Source: Peptococcaceae bacterium (lineage in GTDB: Bacteria > Bacillota > DSM-12270 > Thermacetogeniales > Thermacetogeniaceae). Taken from it: a DNA stretch of 7,178 nucleotides. This document shows positions 1 through 5,815 of this stretch, piece by piece (position 1 is the first letter of the stretch; each line of letters starts with the position of its first letter). The position numbers and the translations under genes were made by a program. Location: the NCBI GenBank assembly GCA_003132605.1, contig PKYJ01000154.1, positions 1-7,178 on the forward strand. Reading direction: 5' to 3'. The notes under the pieces are model-generated. The model ran no database searches, was not told where the DNA came from, and saw nothing but the letters and a program-made list of their open reading frames with translations.

Positions 1-132
1 CAGATGACTACCCGCTCTAATGCCACCGCTTCTACAAAGTGGTGGGATAAGAGCGGCTACGCCACTGTATTAACTGGCTCTAAGCCTTCAGTGGGGGAAG
101 CAATCCCCCCACTGAAGCCAAGACCCAGTTGA
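1..132 (+). CDS. C-terminal 43 codons of a truncated gene, possibly TnpB (IS200/IS605-type)
   Basis: Frame 1 is open from the first base to TGA at 130-132; the start lies outside the window. The tail is basic and proline-rich and ends in PPLKPRPS. No catalytic motif can be seen: the RuvC and zinc-finger parts of a TnpB would lie upstream. The identification as TnpB rests on two things: the general look of the tail, which resembles the variable extension after the last RuvC motif in TnpB proteins of Firmicutes, and the fact that the same bases form two long hairpins, as expected where an omega RNA overlaps the 3' end of tnpB. TnpB is an RNA-guided DNA nuclease encoded by IS605/IS1341-type elements. 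The frame could instead belong to an unrelated protein whose end happens to be structured. Whether the gene is intact cannot be told from here. Confidence 0.45.
   Translation, partial: QMTTRSNATASTKWWDKSGYATVLTGSKPSVGEAIPPLKPRPS
12..130 (+). ncRNA. Two long hairpins overlapping a gene end; candidate omega (re)RNA scaffold
   Basis: Hairpin 1 pairs 12-31 with 37-56 around a 5-nt loop (CTACA): 20 stem positions with two mismatches (19/49, 22/46) and one G-U pair. Hairpin 2 has a 12-bp core, 86-97 with 106-117, around an 8-nt loop. It is extended by 79-81/121-123 and 72-77/125-130, giving a 59-nt structure that ends on the stop codon. Both lie inside the reading frame that ends at 132. In IS200/IS605-type elements the omega RNA that guides TnpB is made from the 3' end of tnpB plus the right end, so a scaffold could continue past 132 toward about 160-200. 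The 3' boundary and any guide cannot be placed by eye. A transposon-end structure without an RNA product, or a bulky transcript end, are alternatives. Confidence 0.42.
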
Positions 133-263
133 AAAAGCTGCGGTGCTATAAGGGGATGACAACCCAACCAACTTCGGGCTAAAATGTTATGCTTTTAACT
201 CTTTAGGCAGGCTGGCAGTTACTAAAAAGTATTTACAGCGATTTTCGCAGGGAGGCAAAGAGA
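133..263 (+). other. Intergenic leader of the first aminotransferase gene
   Basis: This 131-bp gap separates the truncated gene end from the aminotransferase. If the left part is a TnpB element, its right end lies here, probably before the A/T-richer stretch from about 181. I found no -35/-10 pair with acceptable spacing: TATAAG at 147-152 has only a poorly spaced TTGAAA in front. The only firm signal is the ribosome binding site GGGAGG at 250-255, 8 nt before the ATG at 264. Confidence 0.5.
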
Positions 264-1484
264 ATGCAAAACGGGGAGCAGCATAAGGCAGGACCATTTA
301 ATGAGTATGTTTCCAGAACGGTACAGGGTATGCCCTATTCGGGGATACGCAAGTTCTTCGATCTGATTGCGCAGACCGAGGGGATCATCTCTTTGGGCGT
401 AGGCGAGCCGGATTATACCACGCCTGAAGTATTGAAGGATGCCTGTAAAGAAGCCCTGGACCAGGGACATACAAAGTATACCTCCAATAGTGGGACTCCT
501 GAATTGCGAAGCGAGATCGCCTCGTACCTGGCAACCAGGTTCGGCCTCCGCTTTTCTGACGCATCGGTCCTGGTCACAGTCGGGGTCAGCGAGGGTATCG
601 ACCTGGCTCTCAGGGCGATCATCAATCCCGGTGACGAGGTCCTGATCGGCGAACCCTGTTACGTGTCTTATGCGCCGTGCGTCACTTTTGCCGGAGGCAG
701 GCCGGTGATGGTGACCACCCGGGCTGAGGACGAGTTCCGCCTACGCAAGAAGCACCTCATAGCCGGGATTTCAGAGCGGACCAAAGCCATCCTGCTCTGC
801 TATCCCAACAACCCCACCGGCGCCATTATGACCAGGGAAGACCTGGAGGAGGTAGCTCAGGTGGCCGAGGCCTACAACCTGCTGGTTATATCGGACGAGG
901 CTTACGCCGAGTTGACCTATGGCGTTGAACACACATCAATCGCCAGCTTGCCGGGCATGCAGGAACGGACCATATTGTTGAACGGATTCTCCAAGATGTT
1001 CGCCATGACCGGCTGGAGGCTGGGCTTTGCGGCTGGACCCGAGGAGTTGATCGACGCCATGCTCAAGATACACCAATATACCATGCTGTGCGCTCCCTCG
1101 ATCAGCCAGTACGCCGTGCTCAAGGGTTTGAGAGGTGGGTGCGGCTTCATCAAGGAGATGGTTGACGAGTATAACCGGCGCCGCAGGTTGTTGGTGGTTG
1201 GCCTGAGGGAGATCGGCCTGCCTTGTTTCGAACCGAGGGGGGCCTTTTATGCCTTTCCAAGCATCCGACATACAGGCATGACCTCGGAGGAGTTCAGCGA
1301 ACGTTTGCTGTTTGAAAGCAAGGTGGCGGTGGTGCCGGGAAATGCTTTTGGAGCCAGTGGTGAGGGCTTTGTCAGGTGCTGTTATGCCACCTCCACGGAT
1401 AGACTCGAAGAGGCTCTTGAACGTGTCGATGGTTTTATCAGGCGCTACCGGTTGCCCCGGGTAGTCATCGCGGAAAACAGTTGA
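264..1484 (+). CDS. Class I/II PLP aminotransferase, PatA/YugH-like
   Basis: A fold-type I PLP enzyme of 406 residues, full length for the family, that moves an amino group between an amino acid and a 2-oxoacid in the cytoplasm. Visible landmarks are SLGVGEPDY (43-51), the PNNPTG loop (181-186), SDEAY with cofactor-contacting Asp211 and Tyr214, the Schiff-base lysine Lys244 in NGFSKMFAMTGWRLGF with Arg252, and Arg371 in GFVRCCYAT, the expected carboxylate-binding arginine. The N-terminal block (SGIRKFFDL...ISLGVGEPD) is the one known from Bacillus PatA/YugH and aromatic or aspartate aminotransferases of anaerobes. Substrate cannot be read from sequence; Asp, Ala or aromatic amino acids are all possible, and the ior genes downstream make an aromatic role attractive. 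The ATG at 264 has GGGAGG 8 nt upstream. The gene is 320 bp away from the next one and is probably transcribed separately. Confidence 0.9.
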   Translation: MQNGEQHKAGPFNEYVSRTVQGMPYSGIRKFFDLIAQTEGIISLGVGEPDYTTPEVLKDACKEALDQGHTKYTSNSGTPELRSEIASYLATRFGLRFSDASVLVTVGVSEGIDLALRAIINPGDEVLIGEPCYVSYAPCVTFAGGRPVMVTTRAEDEFRLRKKHLIAGISERTKAILLCYPNNPTGAIMTREDLEEVAQVAEAYNLLVISDEAYAELTYGVEHTSIASLPGMQERTILLNGFSKMFAMTGWRLGFAAGPEELIDAMLKIHQYTMLCAPSISQYAVLKGLRGGCGFIKEMVDEYNRRRRLLVVGLREIGLPCFEPRGAFYAFPSIRHTGMTSEEFSERLLFESKVAVVPGNAFGASGEGFVRCCYATSTDRLEEALERVDGFIRRYRLPRVVIAENS

Positions 1485-1496
1485 TTATAAAGATAA

Positions 1497-1601
1497 ACAA
1501 TTGTATATATTCGCCTCCTGGACGCTGACCACCAGCAGGCGCTTGATGAAGGCATGCAGATGCCAGGGTTGGATCTTGAACCGCAACTTAATGCTGATTG
1601 A
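1497..1601 (+). pseudogene. Orphan 34-codon coding-like frame, possible decayed C-terminus
   Basis: After an in-frame TAA at 1494-1496, a frame runs to TGA at 1599-1601. From 1512 on it has the composition of real coding sequence (it reads RLLDADHQQALDEGMQMPG and continues to PQLNAD), with codons like those of the neighbouring genes. There is no ribosome binding site and no good start codon, and the part before 1512 is AT-rich. It may be the remnant of a deleted gene. It may also be chance, because the same bases form a hairpin. The product is not recognised. Confidence 0.25.
1512..1541 (+). repeat. Hairpin (inverted repeat) downstream of the aminotransferase gene
   Basis: CGCCTCCTGG (1512-1521) pairs with CCAGCAGGCG (1532-1541) with one C-C mismatch around a 10-nt loop. 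A second small hairpin follows at 1551-1555/1560-1564 (GGCAT/ATGCC, 4-nt loop). Neither is followed by a U-run, so they are not typical intrinsic terminators, but the first could protect the 3' end of the aminotransferase mRNA. Confidence 0.45.
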
Positions 1602-1617
1602 GTCAAAAGTTATTTCT

Positions 1618-1652
1618 AACGACCAACGGCTCACTGGCGACGGCCAATGGTC
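1618..1652 (+). repeat. Degenerate AACGACC heptamer array, about five units
   Basis: Read in steps of seven from 1618 the units are AACGACC, AACGGCT, CACTGGC, GACGGCC and AATGGTC. The first is exact; the others drift, and the third matches poorly. The ends also form an imperfect inverted repeat (GACCA at 1621-1625 with TGGTC at 1648-1652). The same heptamer recurs at 2607-2634 and 5816-5829, always between genes. Confidence 0.4.
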
Positions 1653-1686
1653 ATAAACTGTCTTTTTTCCTTCTTTATATCCCCGT

Positions 1687-1711
1687 ATTAAAGAATTTTA
1701 TACTCTTTAAT
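1687..1711 (+). promoter_or_regulatory. A/T-rich inverted repeat upstream of the dnaD-cluster promoter, possible operator
   Basis: ATTAAAGA (1687-1694) is perfectly mirrored by TCTTTAAT (1704-1711) across a 9-bp spacer. It ends 35 bp before the predicted -35 box. The symmetry and position would suit a dimeric regulator. No family-specific site is recognised, and A/T-rich DNA produces such repeats by chance fairly often. Confidence 0.3.
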
Positions 1712-1746
1712 TAATTTACGCCTTGTTGGTCACGAGCGGCAGGTAT

Positions 1747-1774
1747 TTGACAAGACGCGGCTAATATTTATATT
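1747..1774 (+). promoter_or_regulatory. Sigma-A-type promoter of the dnaD-ior-hisC cluster
   Basis: A perfect -35 box TTGACA (1747-1752) is followed, after a 16-bp spacer, by TATATT (1769-1774), five of six matches to TATAAT. The predicted start is near 1780-1783, leaving a leader of about 25 nt before the ATG at 1806. It is the best promoter seen in the window and the only convincing one ahead of the six-gene cluster. Confidence 0.65.
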
Positions 1775-1778
1775 GAAT

Positions 1779-1790
1779 ACTGCTAGCAGT
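1779..1790 (+). promoter_or_regulatory. Perfect 12-bp palindrome at the predicted transcription start
   Basis: ACTGCTAGCAGT is its own reverse complement and lies right after the -10 box, over the expected +1. A protein bound here could block transcription. As RNA it has too little loop to make a stable hairpin, so a DNA-level role is likelier than attenuation. Confidence 0.4.
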
Positions 1791-1791
1791 T

Positions 1792-1800
1792 GAAGGGTGG
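1792..1800 (+). promoter_or_regulatory. Ribosome binding site that sets the dnaD-like start
   Basis: GAAGGGTGG ends 5 nt before the ATG at 1806. An in-frame GTG at 1797 lies inside this purine-rich stretch and would have almost no spacing from it, so the ATG is preferred. Confidence 0.6.
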
Positions 1801-1805
1801 CGCAG

Positions 1806-2570
1806 ATGGCAGGCTATAACAGTTTTCATATCCCGGCGCTTTTCTGCAGTGATTTCTTTTCAGCAGGGTTCACCCTGGTGCCAAACCTCATCCTAAAGTA
1901 TAGTTCGAGGCTGAACTTATGCAGCAACGATGTCTTGGTCCTGTTGGCCTGTTTCTATTTTCAGCAGCAGGGCAAGGACGACCTGAGGCTCAAAGACTTT
2001 GCCCGCCTGATCAACGTGCCCGAAAAGAGCATCAAGGCTTCCATCGATGCCATGGCCGCCCGTGGCCTCTTCATTATATCGGGAAATACCTACAACCTTA
2101 GCGGCCTGTTTGAAAAGATCACCGATCTGTGGGCTGAAGAAAAGGTGCAGGCGATGCAAAAGGCCCGCCAGGAAGCGGCGCCCGCAACACAGCAAGCGGC
2201 TCCTCCGGGCAAAGCGCAGTCCTCGGATCTTCATGGCCTGCTCCAGACCTTTGAGCAGGAGTTCGGCAGGGCGTTGTCCCAGATCGAGTGTGCGACCATC
2301 CTCAGTTGGCATGAGGATAAGGGGTGCTCCGAATCGGTCATCCTGGAGGCCCTGAAGAGGGCCGTGCTGCGCGGTGTCCTCAACCTGACCTACATCGAGA
2401 GGATTTTGGATCAATGGTCAAAGAAGAACTTGCGCACCACCCAGGAAGTCATCGGCTACGAGGAGCAGTTTCTTTCCTCCCGAATGACGAACAAGAACAG
2501 GAAACAGTCGGACCGGGAGGCCAAGATCAAGGATAAGGAAGATAAATACAAGGACATATATATGTCCTGA
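1806..2570 (+). CDS. DnaD-domain primosome protein
   Basis: A 254-residue replication-initiation protein. In Firmicutes, DnaD-family proteins bind and remodel DNA and help load the replicative helicase. Residues about 20-100 look like the N-terminal winged-helix part (LKDFARLINVPEKSIKASID, then AMAARGLFII). An Ala/Gln/Pro-rich linker follows (about 112-140). Residues 141-213 form the DnaD/DnaB_2 domain with its hallmark YIERILDQWSKKNLRT (197-212). The last 30 residues (226-254) are highly charged and Lys-rich, like the DNA-binding tails of this family. The ATG at 1806 is chosen over GTG 1797 on ribosome-site spacing. It is followed by a DnaC/DnaI-like loader, a usual partner. Chromosomal dnaD paralogues and phage-type replication proteins share this layout; nothing else phage-like is present, so a housekeeping role is favoured. 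Confidence 0.85.
   Translation: MAGYNSFHIPALFCSDFFSAGFTLVPNLILKYSSRLNLCSNDVLVLLACFYFQQQGKDDLRLKDFARLINVPEKSIKASIDAMAARGLFIISGNTYNLSGLFEKITDLWAEEKVQAMQKARQEAAPATQQAAPPGKAQSSDLHGLLQTFEQEFGRALSQIECATILSWHEDKGCSESVILEALKRAVLRGVLNLTYIERILDQWSKKNLRTTQEVIGYEEQFLSSRMTNKNRKQSDREAKIKDKEDKYKDIYMS
2551..2568 (+). repeat. Perfect 18-bp palindrome across the dnaD-like stop codon
   Basis: AGGACATATATATGTCCT is fully self-complementary and includes the first base of the TGA at 2568-2570. It could be a protein-binding site or a short mRNA hairpin at the gene boundary. No U-run follows, so it is not a standard terminator. Confidence 0.5.
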
Positions 2571-2586
2571 CATGTAGATGGGGCGA

Positions 2587-2615
2587 TTGGCCGGCATCCA
2601 AATTCCAACGGCCAA
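2587..2615 (+). repeat. Hairpin in the leader of the helicase-loader gene
   Basis: TTGGCCG (2587-2593) pairs perfectly with CGGCCAA (2609-2615) around a 15-nt loop. A competing pairing joins CCAACCA (2612-2618) to TGGTTGG (2640-2646), which reaches into the GGAGG site at 2645-2649. The two structures share bases 2612-2615 and so exclude each other. Regulation of loader translation is possible but unproven. Confidence 0.4.
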
Positions 2616-2634
2616 CCACCCACGACCAACGACC
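2607..2634 (+). repeat. AACGACC heptamer array, four units
   Basis: Units in step are AACGGCC, AACCACC, CACGACC and AACGACC, each at most one base from AACGACC. They sit directly upstream of the ribosome binding site of the helicase-loader gene. This is the best-preserved of the three arrays in the window. Confidence 0.6.
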
Positions 2635-2656
2635 AAATATGGTTGGAGGATCGAAG

Positions 2657-3457
2657 ATGATCAGGCTGGACGAGCTTATTCACAGGCTCCAGCATAGCAT
2701 CAGGGAGCAGCAGGCACCGGCGCCGCAGGAAGCAGTTGGCGGGGGAGTGACCTGCCGGATTTGCGGGGACACGGGAATAGTCTGCTCCGGTGACGTCGCC
2801 TGGATATGTGATTGCCAGCGCCACAACGGGAAACTGCGGCAGCAGGCCGGGATTGCTCCAGAGCTCCGGGATTACAGTTTTGAGGGCTTCAGGATCGACT
2901 ATTACGACGGTCAACACCGGGAAAGAGCCCTGGCGGCACTGCAGGCCGCCCGCGAATTTACCCGGGACCGTATTCAGGGAAAATCGTGCCAGGGGATCAT
3001 GTTCACCGGGGATGTGGGCGCCGGAAAGACCTTCCTGGCTGCTGCCGTCGCCAATGAGTTGTTGAACCAGGGAATTCAAGCGCAGTTCCTGGTGGTGCCC
3101 GATTTTCTCGACGACCTGCGGACGGCTTTGCTGCACAATACGGGGGATTCCCGGGAACCGGACGATGTCGCCCTGTTCAGGAGCGTTCGCCAGGGGGAAG
3201 TGTTGATACTTGACGATTTGGGTGCCCACAACTATACAGAGTGGACCTGCAACAAACTGTACTCACTGCTCAACTACAGGCTCAACTACCAGTTGCCGGT
3301 GATCATCACCACCAATTTGAAGATGTCTGAACTCGATGAATACCTGGGGGAGCGCACAACGTCCCGGATTGTGCAGATGTGCCGTATTTATCGCCTTACT
3401 GTGGATAAGGATATCAGGCATATCAAAAATCAGATGAGGTTCAGGCAGGAGGAATAG
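2657..3457 (+). CDS. DnaC/DnaI-like AAA+ helicase loader
   Basis: A 266-residue ATPase expected to load the replicative helicase onto DNA with the DnaD-type protein encoded just upstream. A putative zinc site at the N-terminus has Cys33, Cys36, Cys51 and Cys53 (CRIC...CDC; Cys43 is also present). Walker A is GDVGAGKT (118-125), Walker B is LILDD (183-187), sensor 1 is IITTN (216-220), and GERTTSRI (231-238) carries the expected arginine finger. These mark the DnaC/IstB branch of AAA+ proteins. It is shorter than Bacillus DnaI (about 311 residues), mainly before the cysteines. IstB is less likely because no IstA transposase is adjacent. The start is ATG 2657, with GGAGG at 2645-2649 and 7-nt spacing; an in-frame ATG at 2639 lies before this site. 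The stop is 2 nt before iorA. Confidence 0.88.
   Translation: MIRLDELIHRLQHSIREQQAPAPQEAVGGGVTCRICGDTGIVCSGDVAWICDCQRHNGKLRQQAGIAPELRDYSFEGFRIDYYDGQHRERALAALQAAREFTRDRIQGKSCQGIMFTGDVGAGKTFLAAAVANELLNQGIQAQFLVVPDFLDDLRTALLHNTGDSREPDDVALFRSVRQGEVLILDDLGAHNYTEWTCNKLYSLLNYRLNYQLPVIITTNLKMSELDEYLGERTTSRIVQMCRIYRLTVDKDIRHIKNQMRFRQEE
3447..3453 (+). promoter_or_regulatory. Ribosome binding site of iorA inside the loader gene's last codons
   Basis: AGGAGGA lies within the end of the upstream coding region, 6 nt before the GTG start at 3460. Its near-perfect match supports the GTG and implies translational coupling with the helicase-loader gene. Confidence 0.8.
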
Positions 3458-3459
3458 CC

Positions 3460-5208
3460 GTGCAGCAAGTGCTGCTGACCGGAAACGAGGCTGTGGCCCG
3501 GGGCGCTTTTGAATCAGGGGTGGGAGTGGGCGTCGGATATCCCGGCACCCCCAGCACGGAGATCCTGGAGAACTTTGTTGGCTACCCCGGGGTCTACGCC
3601 GAATGGGCGCCAAACGAGAAGGTGGCGCTGGAAGTGGGCTTCGGAGCATCCCTGGCCGGGGCCCGGGTCCTGGTCACCATGAAGCATGTAGGCCTGAACG
3701 TGGCCGCCGATCCCTTCATGACCATGAGCTATACCGGGGTCAACGGGGGACTGGTGCTGATCACCGCTGACGACCCCGGCATGCACAGCTCCCAGAATGA
3801 ACAGGACAACCGTTTTTACGCCCGCTTTGCCCAGGTCCCGATGCTGGAGCCGGGCGACAGCCAGGAGGCCAAGGATTATCTAGCGAAGGCCTACCTGATC
3901 AGCGAGCAGTTCGATACGCCGGTCATGGTCCGCCTGACCACCAGGCTCTCCCATACCAGAACCCCGGTCATCCTCGGAGAGAATCCTTCAGGGCCTGTGC
4001 AGCGTGCTTTCCAGCGAAATATCCCGAAGTTTGTGATGCTGCCGGGCTACGCCCGAAACCGCCACCTGGCCGTGGAGGAACGCAGGGGGCGCCTGCAGGA
4101 ATACGCTGAGGCCTCCGGCCTCAACGAGATCCTGTGGGGAGACCGCAGTCTCGGCATCATTTCCAGTGGTGTTGTCCATAATTACGCCCGGGAGGCGCTC
4201 GGGGACGGGGCATCGTATCTTAAACTGGGGTGTGTCTACCCCCTGCCCCTGAAGTTGATCTCGGAGTTCGCCCGCCAGGTCGGGCGGCTGATCGTCGTGG
4301 AGGAACTGGAGCCGTTCCTGGAGGACCAGATTAAGGCCGCCGGTCTTGCCGTTACGGGGAAGGATCTCTTCCCCAGGGTCGGTGAACTGGATCCGGAAGT
4401 GATCGAACGGGGCGTGCGGGGATCTTCCCGCTTCAAGTCCTATTTCCCGGTTCCTGACGGCCTGCCCGCGAGGCCGCCGATCATGTGCGCCGGTTGTCCA
4501 CACCGGAGCGTCTTTTACGTGCTGCACAAGCTGAAAGCGATTGTCACCGGAGATATCGGCTGCTACACCCTGGGGGCGATGCCGCCATTTGAGGCGATGG
4601 ATGCCTGCTTGTGCATGGGGGCGAGCATCGGGGCCAGCCTGGGAATGGAGAAGGCGAGGGGCAGCGATTTTGCCCGCCGGGTGGTGGCGGTGATCGGCGA
4701 TTCCACCTTTGTGCATTCCGGCATCACCGGACTGATCGATCATGTCTATAATAAAAGCACCGGAACCGTCATCATCCTGGACAACCGCACCACTGCCATG
4801 ACCGGCCATCAGGACAACCCGCTGACAGGCCTCACCCTCAGCAAGCAAGAGGCGGCTAAGATCGACCTCACCGCCTTGGTGCGGGTGCTGGGGGTCAAGC
4901 ATGTGCGCACTGTAGACCCCTACGATCTCCAGAGCCTGGAGCAGGCCGTCCGGGAGGAGATGGGCCGGGAAGAGGTGTCGGTGGTCATCGCCAGCCGTTC
5001 TTGTGCCCTCATCAGCAGGGAACGGTCTTTAAAAGAGATGACGCACCTGGATAGATGCAACGGCTGCAAGAAATGCCTGCGGTTGGGGTGTCCGGCCCTC
5101 TATCTGGTAGGAGATCGGGTGCACAGGGACGAAGATCTATGCAGGGGTTGTTCAGTTTGCGAGCAGGTCTGTCCGCAGGGAAGGGGGGCGGCGGAAGATG
5201 ACGAGTGA
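3460..5208 (+). CDS. iorA: Indolepyruvate:ferredoxin oxidoreductase, alpha subunit
   Basis: The 582-residue catalytic subunit of IOR, which with IorB oxidises indolepyruvate, phenylpyruvate or hydroxyphenylpyruvate plus CoA to the aryl-acetyl-CoA, CO2 and reduced ferredoxin in the cytoplasm of anaerobes. The N-terminal pyrimidine-binding half has GYPGTPSTEI (26-35) and EWAPNEKVALEVGFGAS (48-64). The TPP-diphosphate half has CAGCPHR (343-349), GDIGCYTLG (364-372) and the GDS...DN motif (413-415, 441-442). The C-terminus carries two 4Fe-4S motifs: Cys533/536/539/544, then Cys561/564/567/571, each ending in CP. This is the single-chain IorA layout at usual length, with no lesion. It starts at GTG after AGGAGGA, 2 nt behind the helicase-loader stop, and overlaps iorB by 11 bp. 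The exact aryl substrate is not readable. Confidence 0.93.
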   Translation: MQQVLLTGNEAVARGAFESGVGVGVGYPGTPSTEILENFVGYPGVYAEWAPNEKVALEVGFGASLAGARVLVTMKHVGLNVAADPFMTMSYTGVNGGLVLITADDPGMHSSQNEQDNRFYARFAQVPMLEPGDSQEAKDYLAKAYLISEQFDTPVMVRLTTRLSHTRTPVILGENPSGPVQRAFQRNIPKFVMLPGYARNRHLAVEERRGRLQEYAEASGLNEILWGDRSLGIISSGVVHNYAREALGDGASYLKLGCVYPLPLKLISEFARQVGRLIVVEELEPFLEDQIKAAGLAVTGKDLFPRVGELDPEVIERGVRGSSRFKSYFPVPDGLPARPPIMCAGCPHRSVFYVLHKLKAIVTGDIGCYTLGAMPPFEAMDACLCMGASIGASLGMEKARGSDFARRVVAVIGDSTFVHSGITGLIDHVYNKSTGTVIILDNRTTAMTGHQDNPLTGLTLSKQEAAKIDLTALVRVLGVKHVRTVDPYDLQSLEQAVREEMGREEVSVVIASRSCALISRERSLKEMTHLDRCNGCKKCLRLGCPALYLVGDRVHRDEDLCRGCSVCEQVCPQGRGAAEDDE

Positions 5209-5788
5209 GCCTACCAGTGTCATTATCGTCGGCGTGGGCGGGCAGGGGATCATCCTGGCATCCCGCGTCCTTTCAGTAGCTGCCCTTAAATCCGGCTACC
5301 GGGTTAAAGTATCTGAAACCCACGGCATGGCCCAGAGGGGTGGTTCCGTGATCACCCACCTGAGGTACGGCAGCAGTGTATACTCACCGCTGATCAGCGC
5401 CGGGCAAGCCGATTATCTGATCGGCTTTGAAAAGCTCGAGGCTGTGCGTTGTCTACCGTTGATCAAGGAGGACGGCCTGCTGATCATCAACGACCAGGAG
5501 ATTCCGCCATTGCCGGTCCTGCTGGGGAGTTTCCCCTATCCCGAGCTTACCAGGGATAGCCTCCGGGGAAGCGCCCCCCGCTTGCAGTTCGTGCCAGCCC
5601 GGGCATGCGCCCAGCAGTTAGGCGAGCCCCGGGCGGTGAACATGGTCCTGCTGGGATGCCTGGCACGGCATCTGCAGATAGCGAGGGAGTGCTGGCAGAT
5701 GGCCATTGACGAGTGCGTGCGCCCTCAGTATCAAGAATTGGATAGACAGGCATTTTCAACTGGTCTGAATTTAGTGGCGGGCGGTTAG
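5198..5788 (+). CDS. iorB: Indolepyruvate:ferredoxin oxidoreductase, beta subunit
   Basis: A 196-residue gamma-type 2-oxoacid:ferredoxin oxidoreductase domain, the partner of IorA and normal in length. Family marks are the glycine loop IIVGVGGQGIILAS (9-22), SETHGMAQRGGSVITHLRYG (39-58), the stretch ADYLIGFEKLEAVR (71-84) and NMVLLGCLA (148-156) near the C-terminus. No Fe-S or TPP motif is present; those are in IorA. The ATG at 5198 lies inside iorA (11-bp overlap), so the two subunits are probably made by coupled translation. The purine-rich, G-rich stretch before it (5181-5197) serves as a rather diffuse ribosome binding site. The stop at 5786-5788 is followed by a 59-bp gap to the preferred hisC start. 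Confidence 0.92.
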   Translation: MTSEPTSVIIVGVGGQGIILASRVLSVAALKSGYRVKVSETHGMAQRGGSVITHLRYGSSVYSPLISAGQADYLIGFEKLEAVRCLPLIKEDGLLIINDQEIPPLPVLLGSFPYPELTRDSLRGSAPRLQFVPARACAQQLGEPRAVNMVLLGCLARHLQIARECWQMAIDECVRPQYQELDRQAFSTGLNLVAGG

Positions 5789-5815
5789 TGATTGGCGGCC
5801 TCATTGAGGTTCGAG

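Larger units (their letters stand above)
1485..1805 (+). other. 320-bp gene-poor region with repeats, hairpins and the promoter of the next cluster
   Basis: No complete gene is visible. In order, it holds an orphan coding-like frame (1497-1601) overlapping a strong hairpin (1512-1541) and a small one (1551-1564), a degenerate heptamer array (1618-1652), a short T-run (1663-1668), an A/T-rich inverted repeat (1687-1711), a sigma-A-type promoter (1747-1774) and a perfect palindrome (1779-1790). Base composition changes sharply, from GC-rich before about 1600 to AT-rich at 1660-1720. No canonical hairpin-plus-U-run terminator for the aminotransferase gene is obvious. Confidence 0.7.

Noticed and set aside
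129..152. Promoter TTGAAA/TATAAG ahead of the aminotransferase gene
   Set aside because: The spacer is only 12 bp, well outside the 16-18 bp range.
1621..1668. Intrinsic terminator for the aminotransferase gene (GACCA/TGGTC stem, later T-run)
   Set aside because: The stem has two mismatches, and the six-T run at 1663-1668 begins 10 nt after it, too far for a standard terminator.
2607..2634. CRISPR-like array
   Set aside because: Units are 7 nt, contiguous and without spacers, which makes a short tandem repeat, not a CRISPR.
2456..3229. Long open frame on the - strand over the dnaD end and the loader gene
   Set aside because: It lies opposite two genes with clear family motifs and shows no recognisable domain; long antisense frames are common in GC-rich coding DNA.
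2657..3457. IstB of an IS21-type element
   Set aside because: There is no IstA gene or terminal repeat nearby, and the adjacent DnaD-domain gene points to a helicase loader.
3988..4902. 304-codon open frame on the - strand inside iorA
   Set aside because: iorA on the + strand has all TPP and Fe-S motifs; the antisense frame is rich in His, Gln, Gly and Asp without any domain and has no ribosome site.
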